The notes under the pieces are model-generated. The model was not told the origin of the DNA and made no database searches. It was given only the letters and a program-made list of their open reading frames with translations. From Nothopassalora personata (taxonomy: Eukaryota > Ascomycota > Dothideomycetes > Mycosphaerellales > Mycosphaerellaceae), in NCBI GenBank assembly GCA_033816765.1, contig CM066290.1, forward strand, positions 2,108,001 to 2,172,000: DNA of 64,000 nucleotides, in the 5' to 3' direction. The translations under genes and the position numbers were made by a program. Below are positions 56,120 to 64,000 of this stretch, in pieces (the first letter of the stretch is position 1; every line of letters begins with the position of its first letter).

Positions 56120-57440
56120 ATAAGGTGTTGTTAGTCGCTCTATCTAGCGCACTCGTTGTCTACGTGTCCGGAGGCCTCACTGTCGATGCGCGACCCCCTA
56201 TCGTGGCCACTATAGCGCCGCTATCCGTCCAAGATCAGAACCTTATTCAATAGTGTCTCGAGAACGATTAGCTTGCGCCGTCAATAGTTCAGTTGTTGTT
56301 AGCAGATAATAGGGGGTCGCGCAGTGCTATCTAGGTGCGGATTAAGCGCTTTAAGGCAACTAGAACAGTATAGCTAGCGGAAGGAGGCAGACCACGGTTA
56401 ATTGAACCTTATATACGCGACTAGTTGCTTAATATCGTCGTAGCGAAGAGTACGTACTAGTCTAAAGAGTTAGTGTACTTCTTACACGCTAAGTTTAGCG
56501 TGCTTATAACATCTAAGATAATAGATTGCCTGCTAAGTAGTAAGGACTTCTCGAAGAAGAAGATATCGCGTATTACGGAGCAGCGTAACCCCATAGTAAG
56601 GGCGATGTTTAAAGGCCTACTGCAGCAGCATAAGGAGGACTAATTAGTGTATATCGATAAGACATACTATAGTAATAAGGTAGCCTATCGGACACGCGGT
56701 TAGAGTCTAAGAGGCATGCCGGCATACGATCCTTAACACCTCTATTATAGCGAACGATTCACCGTGTTGCCGGTATACACTGTCGAGGGGTATCTAGCCA
56801 ATCCATTAATTAAGCCTAGTAGCGTAAAGAAGGTAGATTTCATCGAGTAGTTAATGCTATACGTACTACCGTTGTAAGGGGCAGCCCAGTGGCTAACCCC
56901 TACATGTGGCCTTGCATGTGACATGCGGTCGCGACCGGCTGCCAAGCCGCACGTGACACGCATGAGTACACCTTGCGACGCGCGATGCGTCTTGAACAAA
57001 AGGCAAGAATTAGTTCATCTACGACTGGCAGGTCGTGGGCGTGCTATACATTGCGACATCCCCTTAACAACCGTAGTATGGCCGCTACCCTACGCCACGG
57101 TTAGTTATTGTTATAGACAACTGCGTAACACACGATCGTGTTAATATTAAAGCAGTCTACGAAGAGGCTAGTGTAAGGATATCGTTCTTACCGCCGTACT
57201 TACCGGATTATAATCTAATTAAGAAGACGTTTCGCTTACTAAAGAGGTAGATTAGACAGTACGCTTATATAATGCCGGAGTATAGTAAACATAACTAGTA
57301 GGCTAAGTTCAAGGTGTTTCTTAAGGCTGCGTGTAAAGGCTAGTCTAACGGCATCGACTATAGCGCGATCTTTCGTAGTTATTACGTTCTTAAGGAGGGC
57401 TATACGGTCGATCCGGCGCTTCTAGCGATGGATCCGTAAT
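56120..57440 (+). mobile_element. Tc1/mariner-type DNA transposon, RIP-degraded and split by a solo LTR
   Basis: A frame with TAG/TAA stops reads RRPRLIEPYIRD-type helix-turn-helix text, then LVYIDKTYYSNKVAYRTRG (first catalytic Asp), MPAYDP, ERFTVLPVYTVEGYLANPLI and, after the inserted LTR, VIVIDNCVTH (second Asp) and ISFLPPYLPDYNLIKKTFRL (third catalytic position, where Glu/Asp would follow NLI but Lys stands). This is the Tc1/mariner DDE/D order as seen in fungal elements. Terminal repeats were not identified. The frame resumes after 57074, consistent with the LTR being a later insertion. Confidence 0.7.
56873..57069. repeat. 197-bp solo LTR with 5-bp target duplication, not RIP-mutated
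   Basis: Starts TGTAAGGGG and ends CCCCTTAACA, so TG...CA with short inverted ends. ACCGT precedes (56868-56872) and follows (57070-57074). The sequence matches, inverted, the RIP-mutated LTRs at 25593-25788 and 26758-26938, but keeps CA and TG in all contexts (for example CATGTGG, CACATG-type words). It is therefore a solo LTR of the element C family left after LTR-LTR recombination or a young insertion. Confidence 0.92.
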
Positions 57441-57696
57441 CGATTCGTGATAGATAAGGTAGAAGTTAATGCGCTAAGTCGAGCGCAAGTTGTGTTATGT
57501 TATTTAGAGGTGTGTCGCGGCCGTAATATCGACCTTACTATCGCTAGTACTTCGTCTAAAGCTATAGTTACGGGCTACCCCGCTAGCGCGTTTTACGGCA
57601 AACTACTAGGCTTTATGCAGCATACAAAGATGTTATAACGACATATGTATCTATTTCGAACGCGCAATCGTCTTAATTATGTCGTCGGTAAATCAT
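57441..57696. other. Repeat-like DNA, no gene seen
   Basis: A 63-codon frame at 57447-57638 has no recognisable motif. Probably the right end of the Tc1/mariner element. Confidence 0.4.
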
Positions 57697-57889
57697 AAAA
57701 AAATCCGCTTGTTTATAGCTACTATAGTTATATTAATCTCGAATCGTCTTATAAAAAGTTATGCCCTAAAGCCGTACCTTAGTCGTAGTTCGAGCTAGAG
57801 CTGAAGTTACAAGCCTACTAGCTAGGGTCCAAAACCATAGATTTTAAGAACACAATAACTACGGTAGCTATAAACGTGCTTATTTTTTT
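57697..57889. mobile_element. 193-bp foldback/MITE-like element
   Basis: About 34 bp at the left (57697-57731, A7 then CGCTTGTTTATAGCTAC) is inverted at the right (57855-57889) with six or so differences, and the ends are A/T homopolymers. No coding content. TA steps flank it, so a Tc1-type mobiliser is possible. Confidence 0.45.
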
Positions 57890-58523
57890 ATTTTGTACGC
57901 ACTACACTTAATCGACGCGTAAAACGTATTTTATAATAAAGAGTTATGTTGTGCGGTGCTAGTATAGCTATAAACATGTAAAAAGCCGGCTTCGCGCTAG
58001 TGTCGGGCTTACCCGTTAGGGTCTAGATGGGTCTTAGCTCCCTAGCTAATGCCTCGAGGCTACGCTTATAAAGCTATAGCTAGCCCACCCTATAAGAATA
58101 ACACAACTATAACCACTAGAGAAATATACATTGTATGCTCACTATATATTTCAATATCGCTAAAGAAGCTCGTATTGTCCGTTTATTCATATGATTTTTT
58201 TCTATGTCGTAGTGTTACGTGAAACTTCTTAAATCTAGTAAGCCGTAACTCTATCTTATAACCCTATAATAACGTCCCCTTAACTAATAAACAGGCCGTC
58301 GTTACTGCTTATTAACTAAGCGATATCCCTAGCACCTTTAGTAGCGATATATCGTAGCAATTGCTTACGGATTACGTCTCTTACACCCTTCTATTTAACG
58401 AGCTTCGCTAACTTACTATCCGTCTCTTTCTTTAGTATTAAGAGGGTGTAGAACTCCTTATAAAGCTTCTCCTTAGTAGTAAGGATTGCTAGAGCTATAT
58501 CACTATTACGTTTAGCTATCTAG
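57890..58523. other. Degraded repeat DNA, no gene seen
   Basis: RIP-type composition; GCTATAAACATG near 57968 resembles half of the neighbouring foldback element. No frame recognised. Confidence 0.4.
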
Positions 58524-60309
58524 TAATGTCTACTAACTACCCTATGTAGGCCTATCTAAGTTATAGTAGTGTGGAGCGGCGCTTATGTAAGTAGAGGTAT
58601 TTGCCGGTCCCGGGACCGTGAAATCAGGTCACGTAACGAGCAGTGCAGTAGCTAGATAAAACAAGAGGATTGGCGGACCTAAAACCCCTATACCCTCTAC
58701 TCGAGAGGTATAAATTGAATTGTTTCCTTAATGCTACGCTTACAATGCTTAACTGCGTAGTATTTATCTCAATAGCTATACTAGGTCCCGCTAGCTCACC
58801 TAAATGTCTAATTAAACCTAAATGAAATTAGGGCAAGTTAGACCTAAGGGACCCCCCCCTCTAAACCTAAGGTCGACATAACTAAACCTAAGGTTAACTT
58901 AACTAATTAGTCGTTAATATATCCTCCCCCTATTACAAACCTGTCCTTAGGTTCTAAAGCAGTAAGCCCGGGCATTATAGGTAGCTTAGTTAGTCGCTAT
59001 AAGCTAAGGTAGTCTTGTAGTAGCACAGTAGCTCACCCTACTATTTAGCTTAATATATAAGATGTTAGGCAATCCTAGGGCCTACTAGCGACAGTTTATA
59101 AAGATCGAAAGGATCCTTCTAATAGAGACCGTGATAATAACGTTAATAACCGCGACTCGCATCCGTCGTACTATACTAACGTATACTACGAAACTAGCGA
59201 GGGAATAGATAGCTATGTTAGCATTAATCGAGCAGGCCAGATGGTCGAATAACGTAAACGCCATTCATAAGACAAGTGAGCGTTAGTACTAGTAACCTAA
59301 TAAATCTAAAGACGAGTCTACCGCGTAGCTAGAAAGTAAGTTAAGGGAAGATAAGTAACTATAAGAAACAAGTAAGATCTAAGGACTAGAAGCACCTATA
59401 CCCGAAGCATTAGAACTAGCATTAGAACTAGAATCAGAACTAGAATTAGAACTAGAACTAGAATCTCATAGGCTATAGCTATAGCCGGAAATCAACTAGA
59501 AACTAGGAGCCCTTAAACCCGTACTAACTACTTAGTTCTACTCGTTCTTACATAACTCCTTTATCTAGACCTACTCGTTGTCGTGGCTAACACTAGTCTC
59601 ACTAGACGCGTCCCTAAGTAGCTAGCTAGTGAAGTTCCTATAGTAGTTGCGGAAGAAGCTCTTATTACGCCCTTCGCTTATAAAGCACATCTACTCGAGA
59701 GTAGTAACTAAGCTAAGCTACTTGTCTATCAATTTTACAGCTCGGACGCGCTAATTATGTATCTTCTTATAGAAGAGCTCCGAGTCTAGGCGGACCGTAG
59801 CATTAAGCTACCTTCTAGCATTAAGGATAACTTCGTTATCGTTCTAAGACTTTAAACCCGCTAGGGCATCGGATAGAGGGCTAATGCTACTAAGGTGTAC
59901 GGCTGTAGGAAAAGGATAGCCGGGTACTAGGCGTCGATACTTAAACCCTACAGCGCTCTTACTTAGCGTCTTAAAGTTACGATAGAGGTCCATTACCTAG
60001 TGCATGCTCTAGCTTCTCTAGAGTTTAAGATAGTTATCGTCGCGGATCTCGATAAAGTAAGGGTTAATCTAACGTAGTGTCCTCTTATGTGCGGCCTACC
60101 TTATTAGAACGCCTATAGTAGTTACCCGCATTTGCCTAGCGCTTAGGTCCTCTCTAAACTAGCTAATGCTGTTCTTACTTAGGTAATTCTAGACCCTAAC
60201 CGAGAAGAAACGCTTAAATCGGCCGTCTTCTATACAGTCGTTAATCTAGCACTACTAGATAAACTTTCTAGCATTCCCTGTAAGGGCACCTGCTTAGGTA
60301 GTACGAAGT
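58524..60309 (-). mobile_element. 3' fragment of the element D family (LTR plus end of the accessory ORF)
   Basis: 58524-58919 (396 bp) is the element D LTR inverted, with the CACGTAAC and CGGTCCCGGGACCG palindrome words. To its right, the sequence up to about 60285 follows 15555-16903 inverted, including the purine tract before the LTR and the Ser-Asn repeat near 59430. Homology and the RIP-type composition stop at 60309, where the next element begins. Mutated independently of the 5375-17298 copy. Confidence 0.85.
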
Positions 60310-60439
60310 TGTTAGACAAGCTATCTAAGAGGTGCGCGAGGCGCGAGAAGTTAATATACAAGCCGAGGCACGCGGGTCGGCCCGGGCCCGGTCACGTAAC
60401 TCGCCACGTTCACTCGCTGTGCGGCCATGGGCCGTTACA
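60310..60439 (-). repeat. 130-bp 3' LTR of the intact Gypsy element
   Basis: TGTTAGAC...CCGTTACA on the plus strand, so TG...CA ends in either orientation. On the minus strand it follows a G-rich polypurine tract (GAAGGGGGGGGTGG, 60440-60453). The other LTR is outside the window, so the boundary cannot be confirmed here. Confidence 0.7.
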
Positions 60440-63400
60440 CCACCCCCCCCTTCAAAACGGTCACTCCTGTGCACCGTGTCAAGGGAAGTTTGATGTCCAT
60501 TTCGCTTGTCGCTTCGGTCACAGTCATCGGTTACCTTTGTTGGTGCCATGCCTGGCGGGTCATCATCTTCATACGAGCCGTTGTCTTCTGCCAGAAGAGC
60601 CACAGGCACCTGCGCGATCAATTCGCGTGGCCCTCCTGCGGTTACTGGGTTGGACGTAATCATCGCAGCACTGAGGGTGCCCGCGTCATCAGATGGTGCT
60701 TCCTCATTCGCAATCCATCCTAGCGGTGGTGTGAAGCCGGCTGGTCTAGGGGCCGTAGGGTGGTTGTGATGGAAGTCGGCGACAGAGGCGGCTGCTGTTG
60801 CAATCATAGTCTCTGCGGGCTCCCAAGTTAGCTCGTTATCACCTACCCACTTCACGCAGTACTTGTAGATTGGGACCTTTCCTCCTGCTGGCGCACGCCC
60901 TGGCGGCAGCGACCTGTGCGAGTCCACGACTTTCTCCACGTGCCATTCCTGGTGAGACCCATCTTCGTCCTCCACCTCGATTGGCGGAGGCGGAGGGACG
61001 ACTTGTCCTGTGACTGGGTCGTAGCCTGGTCGCAAGTAATTGGCGTGGAACCCGTCATACAGGTTGCTCAGTGAGTCTGGCAATGCGACTCGATATGTGT
61101 CGTGTGGCAGCACTTCCTTGATCGGGTAAGGACCCGCATACTTGTAGTCCAGTTTCTTAGACGGGCGTGTGGTGTGCCAGTTCTTGGTGCTAATGTGCAC
61201 CATGTCGCCTAACTTGTATGCTGGTGCTATGGTCCTGCGTCGGTTGGCATACTCCGCTTGTGTATCTTGCGCCATTTGCATGGCGTCTCTGAGTGCCTGC
61301 CTGAGTTCATTCATCCGGGCTCCGAATGCAGTCGCCGATTGTGCATCGAGGCGTTGCTTGTGTGGCATGAGTTCCAGCGGCAGCATGACTTCTGCGTCTG
61401 AATACCTCGGGTTCTTGCCTAGCGTTGCCATGAATGGGGAGAATCCGGTAGATTCTGACACGTGGTCGTTCGCAGTGAACTCTGCCAGAGGCAGCCAATC
61501 CGGCCAGTCGTCCTGGGCATAGTTGGTATACGTGCGCAGGTACTTCTCCATGGCCTTGTTCGTGATCTCGCTTTGCCCATCTGTTTGGGGGTGGTAGCCC
61601 GTTGACAGCTTGCGCTTGATGCCTAGTAGCTGGCATAGGCGCTTCCAGAATGCGGAAAGCCATTGGGGTCCTCTGTCTGTAACGATCGACTTAGGCAGCC
61701 CATGGCGGCTGAACACGTACTTGAGGTAGATGAACGCAATGTACTCTGCGCTCATGTTGAGCACTGGGATCAGATGCCGCTCCTTACTCAGGCGGTCTGT
61801 CACTGTGAGAACGTTTTTGTACTTCTGCCCATCTGCGGTGCAGCGTGCTTCGGGCAGCTCGACTACGAAGTCCATTGCGATGTCGTCCCATGTGTCGAGT
61901 GGCACTGGCAACGGTGCTAGCAATCCGTGTTCGGCATCCTGCACTGGGTTCACGTTTGTGCACGTCGTGCATCCTTTGCAGAACTCGCGTATGAAGCGTG
62001 TCATGCCTGGCCAGATATAGTGGCGTTTCAATAGGGTGTTGGTCTTAGTCTTTCCTGGGTGACCTGCGGCTGGGGCGTCGTGAAATGCTTTCACTATGCG
62101 GGCATACACCGTGTTGCCTTCATCATCTTCAGCTGGTTCTGGGACATACAGGCTGTAGCCACCTTCTCTGTTCTTGACGTAGATCATTCCATCTACTGCC
62201 ATCGCGTGCTTAGGGTCGATCTTGTGCCTGTGGAGCATCTTCACCTTGTCGCCAGCTGCCAGCTGTTGCAGGGCCTCTTGTGGTTCTTGCTGTTCGTATA
62301 GGGATCGGATGTCGCGTTGTAGGTCCTCATCCACAACGCCGGTGGCTTCCGATGCCGCGAGTTGTAGGATTCTGCTGGCTAACAAGTTCGGCATAAACAA
62401 TTCGGGTCCTAGCAACACGCGATGCTGCTGCGTGTGCCGGGGATCATCCTCGTCCTTGCGTATCGCATCTTGTGAGCGGCGGGTAAGGCTATCGGGCTTG
62501 CCTCCCTGCACTCCTGGTCTGTAGATGATCTTGAAGTGGAATTGCGATAGGAATTCTGCCCAGCGTGCTTGGCGCCGGTTGAGTTCCTTCGTGGTCATGA
62601 AGTACTCAAGGTTCTTGTGGTCTGAGTAGACGAGCACTGGCTTGCCACTTGGGTCGGCCAGGAAGTTCTCGCAATCGCTGCCCACGCAGTCCTTGTCATC
62701 GATGTCACCTGCTGCCAGCTCAGGACGCCATTCTTCGAACGCTTTGACAATAGCGAGCAACTCTTTGTCATAGATGTCGTAGTTGCATTCCTGGGGTGAC
62801 ATCTTCTTAGACAGATATGCCACTGGTCTCAAGATGCCATTATGACGTTGGGAGAGGACCGCTGCGGTGACGAAGTCCGAAGCGTCAGTCTCAAGCACTG
62901 TCTCCAGCCCATGCTGGAAGACTGCGAGGATTTCTCCTTCTGCATCGGTGAATGCTTTCTTGAGGCCGTCGAACGCTGCTTGGCACTCTGCCGTCCATTG
63001 CCATGGCACGTCTTTCTTGGTGAGGCGGGTAAGCGGCAGTGTTATCTTGCTGTAGTTCTTGATGAATCGTCGATAGAAGCCAGCGAATCCGTTGAATGCA
63101 AGCACATCCGTGACATTACGAGGTGTTTCCCATTCTTGCACTGCTCTCACCTTCTCCGGGCACATGGAGATGCCGTCCTTGCCAACAATGAGGCCAAGGT
63201 ACTTGGTCGATTGGGTGTGGAATTCACACTTCTTGATATCAAGTTGCAGGCCTGCGTCTCTGCAGCGCCCTAGCACCTTCTTCACATGTCCAATGTGCTC
63301 TTCAAGCGTGTCGCTAAAGATGAGGATATCATCTAGATAGGCTGATGCAAAGTCATCTAGGAACTCCCGTAGCGTGTCGTTCACATAAGCTTGGAACGTT

Positions 63401-64000
63401 CCTGGGGCGTTGCATAGGCCGAATGGCATGACTAGACATTCGAACTGCCCATAGCGGGTAGTGAACGCTGTCATCCACTCATGCCCCTTTGCGATGCGGA
63501 TGCGGTTGAATGCTGCAATCACATCTAGCTTCGTAAACCACTTCTTTCCTGCGATGCGGTTCAAGGTGTCCTGCATCAGGGGAATAGGGTATCTTGACTT
63601 GATGGTAAGTGCATTGAGGGCTCTGTAATCAACGCATACTCTCAACCCACCTCCTGGCTTCTTGACGATAAGGCACGGAGATGCAGCATCGGCGCGGCCT
63701 TCATTCTTGCGGATCTTGCCTTGGGCGATCTGTTCGTCAGTCCAGTGCTTGATGATCTCGTCTTCTTGCTTAGACATGCGGTATGGTCGCTTGAAGGGTG
63801 GCACGGCATCGGGTTTCAGCTTGATCTCATGGTCAATCCCAGGCCGGTGTGGCGGAAGCTCTTCTGAAGCCTTCTTCGAGAAGCAATCAGCGAACTCGTG
63901 GTATGTTGGCATAAGGTGGTCCTTTGGATCGATCTCTTGGTCGTTGACTTTCATGAACTTGTCCACGTCTGCTTGTGCGTGCATCTTGCAGGAACGGAGT
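60325..64000 (-). CDS. Gypsy pol polyprotein: reverse transcriptase, RNase H, integrase, chromodomain (5' partial)
   Basis: Open for more than 1219 codons, continuing upstream past the edge. Counting from Met at 63984: reverse transcriptase about 60-270 (KPGGGLRVCVDYRALN, LVMPFGLCNAPGTFQAYVND, YLDD at 216-219), RNase H about 350-480 (LETDASDFVTAAVL, YSDHKNLEYF), HHCC zinc finger (AAGHPGKTKT...CKGCTTC), integrase core with all three acidic residues in context (MDFVVELP, IVTDRGPQW, HPQTDGQSEI), then a chromodomain (EWHVEKVVDSH, YKYCVKWVGDNELTWEP). The frame runs on through the polypurine tract and stops inside the 3' LTR at 60325. Chromodomain integrases direct insertion to marked chromatin. 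It looks capable of function, though only the part in view can be judged. Confidence 0.95.
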   Translation of the reverse strand, partial: LRSCKMHAQADVDKFMKVNDQEIDPKDHLMPTYHEFADCFSKKASEELPPHRPGIDHEIKLKPDAVPPFKRPYRMSKQEDEIIKHWTDEQIAQGKIRKNEGRADAASPCLIVKKPGGGLRVCVDYRALNALTIKSRYPIPLMQDTLNRIAGKKWFTKLDVIAAFNRIRIAKGHEWMTAFTTRYGQFECLVMPFGLCNAPGTFQAYVNDTLREFLDDFASAYLDDILIFSDTLEEHIGHVKKVLGRCRDAGLQLDIKKCEFHTQSTKYLGLIVGKDGISMCPEKVRAVQEWETPRNVTDVLAFNGFAGFYRRFIKNYSKITLPLTRLTKKDVPWQWTAECQAAFDGLKKAFTDAEGEILAVFQHGLETVLETDASDFVTAAVLSQRHNGILRPVAYLSKKMSPQECNYDIYDKELLAIVKAFEEWRPELAAGDIDDKDCVGSDCENFLADPSGKPVLVYSDHKNLEYFMTTKELNRRQARWAEFLSQFHFKIIYRPGVQGGKPDSLTRRSQDAIRKDEDDPRHTQQHRVLLGPELFMPNLLASRILQLAASEATGVVDEDLQRDIRSLYEQQEPQEALQQLAAGDKVKMLHRHKIDPKHAMAVDGMIYVKNREGGYSLYVPEPAEDDEGNTVYARIVKAFHDAPAAGHPGKTKTNTLLKRHYIWPGMTRFIREFCKGCTTCTNVNPVQDAEHGLLAPLPVPLDTWDDIAMDFVVELPEARCTADGQKYKNVLTVTDRLSKERHLIPVLNMSAEYIAFIYLKYVFSRHGLPKSIVTDRGPQWLSAFWKRLCQLLGIKRKLSTGYHPQTDGQSEITNKAMEKYLRTYTNYAQDDWPDWLPLAEFTANDHVSESTGFSPFMATLGKNPRYSDAEVMLPLELMPHKQRLDAQSATAFGARMNELRQALRDAMQMAQDTQAEYANRRRTIAPAYKLGDMVHISTKNWHTTRPSKKLDYKYAGPYPIKEVLPHDTYRVALPDSLSNLYDGFHANYLRPGYDPVTGQVVPPPPPIEVEDEDGSHQEWHVEKVVDSHRSLPPGRAPAGGKVPIYKYCVKWVGDNELTWEPAETMIATAAASVADFHHNHPTAPRPAGFTPPLGWIANEEAPSDDAGTLSAAMITSNPVTAGGPRELIAQVPVALLAEDNGSYEDDDPPGMAPTKVTDDCDRSDKRNGHQTSLDTVHRSDRFEGGGGVTAHGRTASERGELRDRARADPRASACILTSRASRTS

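Larger units (their letters stand above)
60310..64000 (-). mobile_element. Undamaged chromovirus-type Gypsy retrotransposon, running off the window
   Basis: The right edge of the window cuts the element; Gag, protease and the 5' LTR lie beyond 64000. What is present (pol and 3' LTR) shows ordinary CA/TG content and no stop codons, in sharp contrast to every other retroelement here. It is inserted at the truncated end of the element D family fragment. Confidence 0.9.

Overview
The window is nuclear DNA from a filamentous ascomycete. Genes carry short spliceosomal introns of about 47-86 bp with GT...AG ends, the proteins are typical fungal housekeeping families, and the transposons are heavily mutated in the manner of repeat-induced point mutation (RIP). 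The F-box-like and HET-type families and the repeat-rich layout suit a dothideomycete, but that placement is inference. By eye about two thirds of the window is transposable-element DNA.

Layout. 1-29.9 kb is a nest of RIP-mutated retroelements: a copia-like Gag remnant; a Gypsy pol; a complete 11.9-kb LTR retrotransposon (5375-17298) with 395-bp LTRs, a 4-bp target duplication and a long extra ORF after pol; two partial copies of a second Gypsy family carrying an antisense ORF before the 3' LTR (17.8-21.2 kb and 26.9-29.1 kb); a minus-strand Gypsy with duplicated gag and LTR (21.2-26.9 kb); and a Tc1/mariner fragment.

30.2-49.5 kb is a gene island: a ToxD-like enoyl reductase, an F-box pseudogene, the Hsp90 co-chaperone AHA1, mitoribosomal MRP10, an F-box-like gene beside a 565-bp MITE-like element, mitochondrial 3-hydroxyacyl dehydratase HTD2, CTD-kinase subunit CTK3, a hypothetical gene, a secreted cupin dioxygenase, a decayed HET-domain gene and a NOSIP-type ubiquitin ligase. 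NOSIP and tafazzin TAZ1 (54.6 kb) are divergent neighbours whose shared upstream region now contains a 4.8-kb DNA transposon (49629-54423) with clear terminal inverted repeats.

56.1-64 kb is repeat DNA again: a RIP-mutated Tc1/mariner element split by an unmutated 197-bp solo LTR, a fragment of the 11.9-kb family on the minus strand, and finally an undamaged chromovirus-type Gypsy whose pol frame is open to the window edge.

The most notable pattern is the mutation context. In the degraded elements nearly every remaining CA is preceded by a purine and every remaining TG is followed by a pyrimidine, so damage appears confined to (C/T)CA. CpG is well preserved. This context explains many of the stop codons and the loss of catalytic aspartates in three separate reverse transcriptases.
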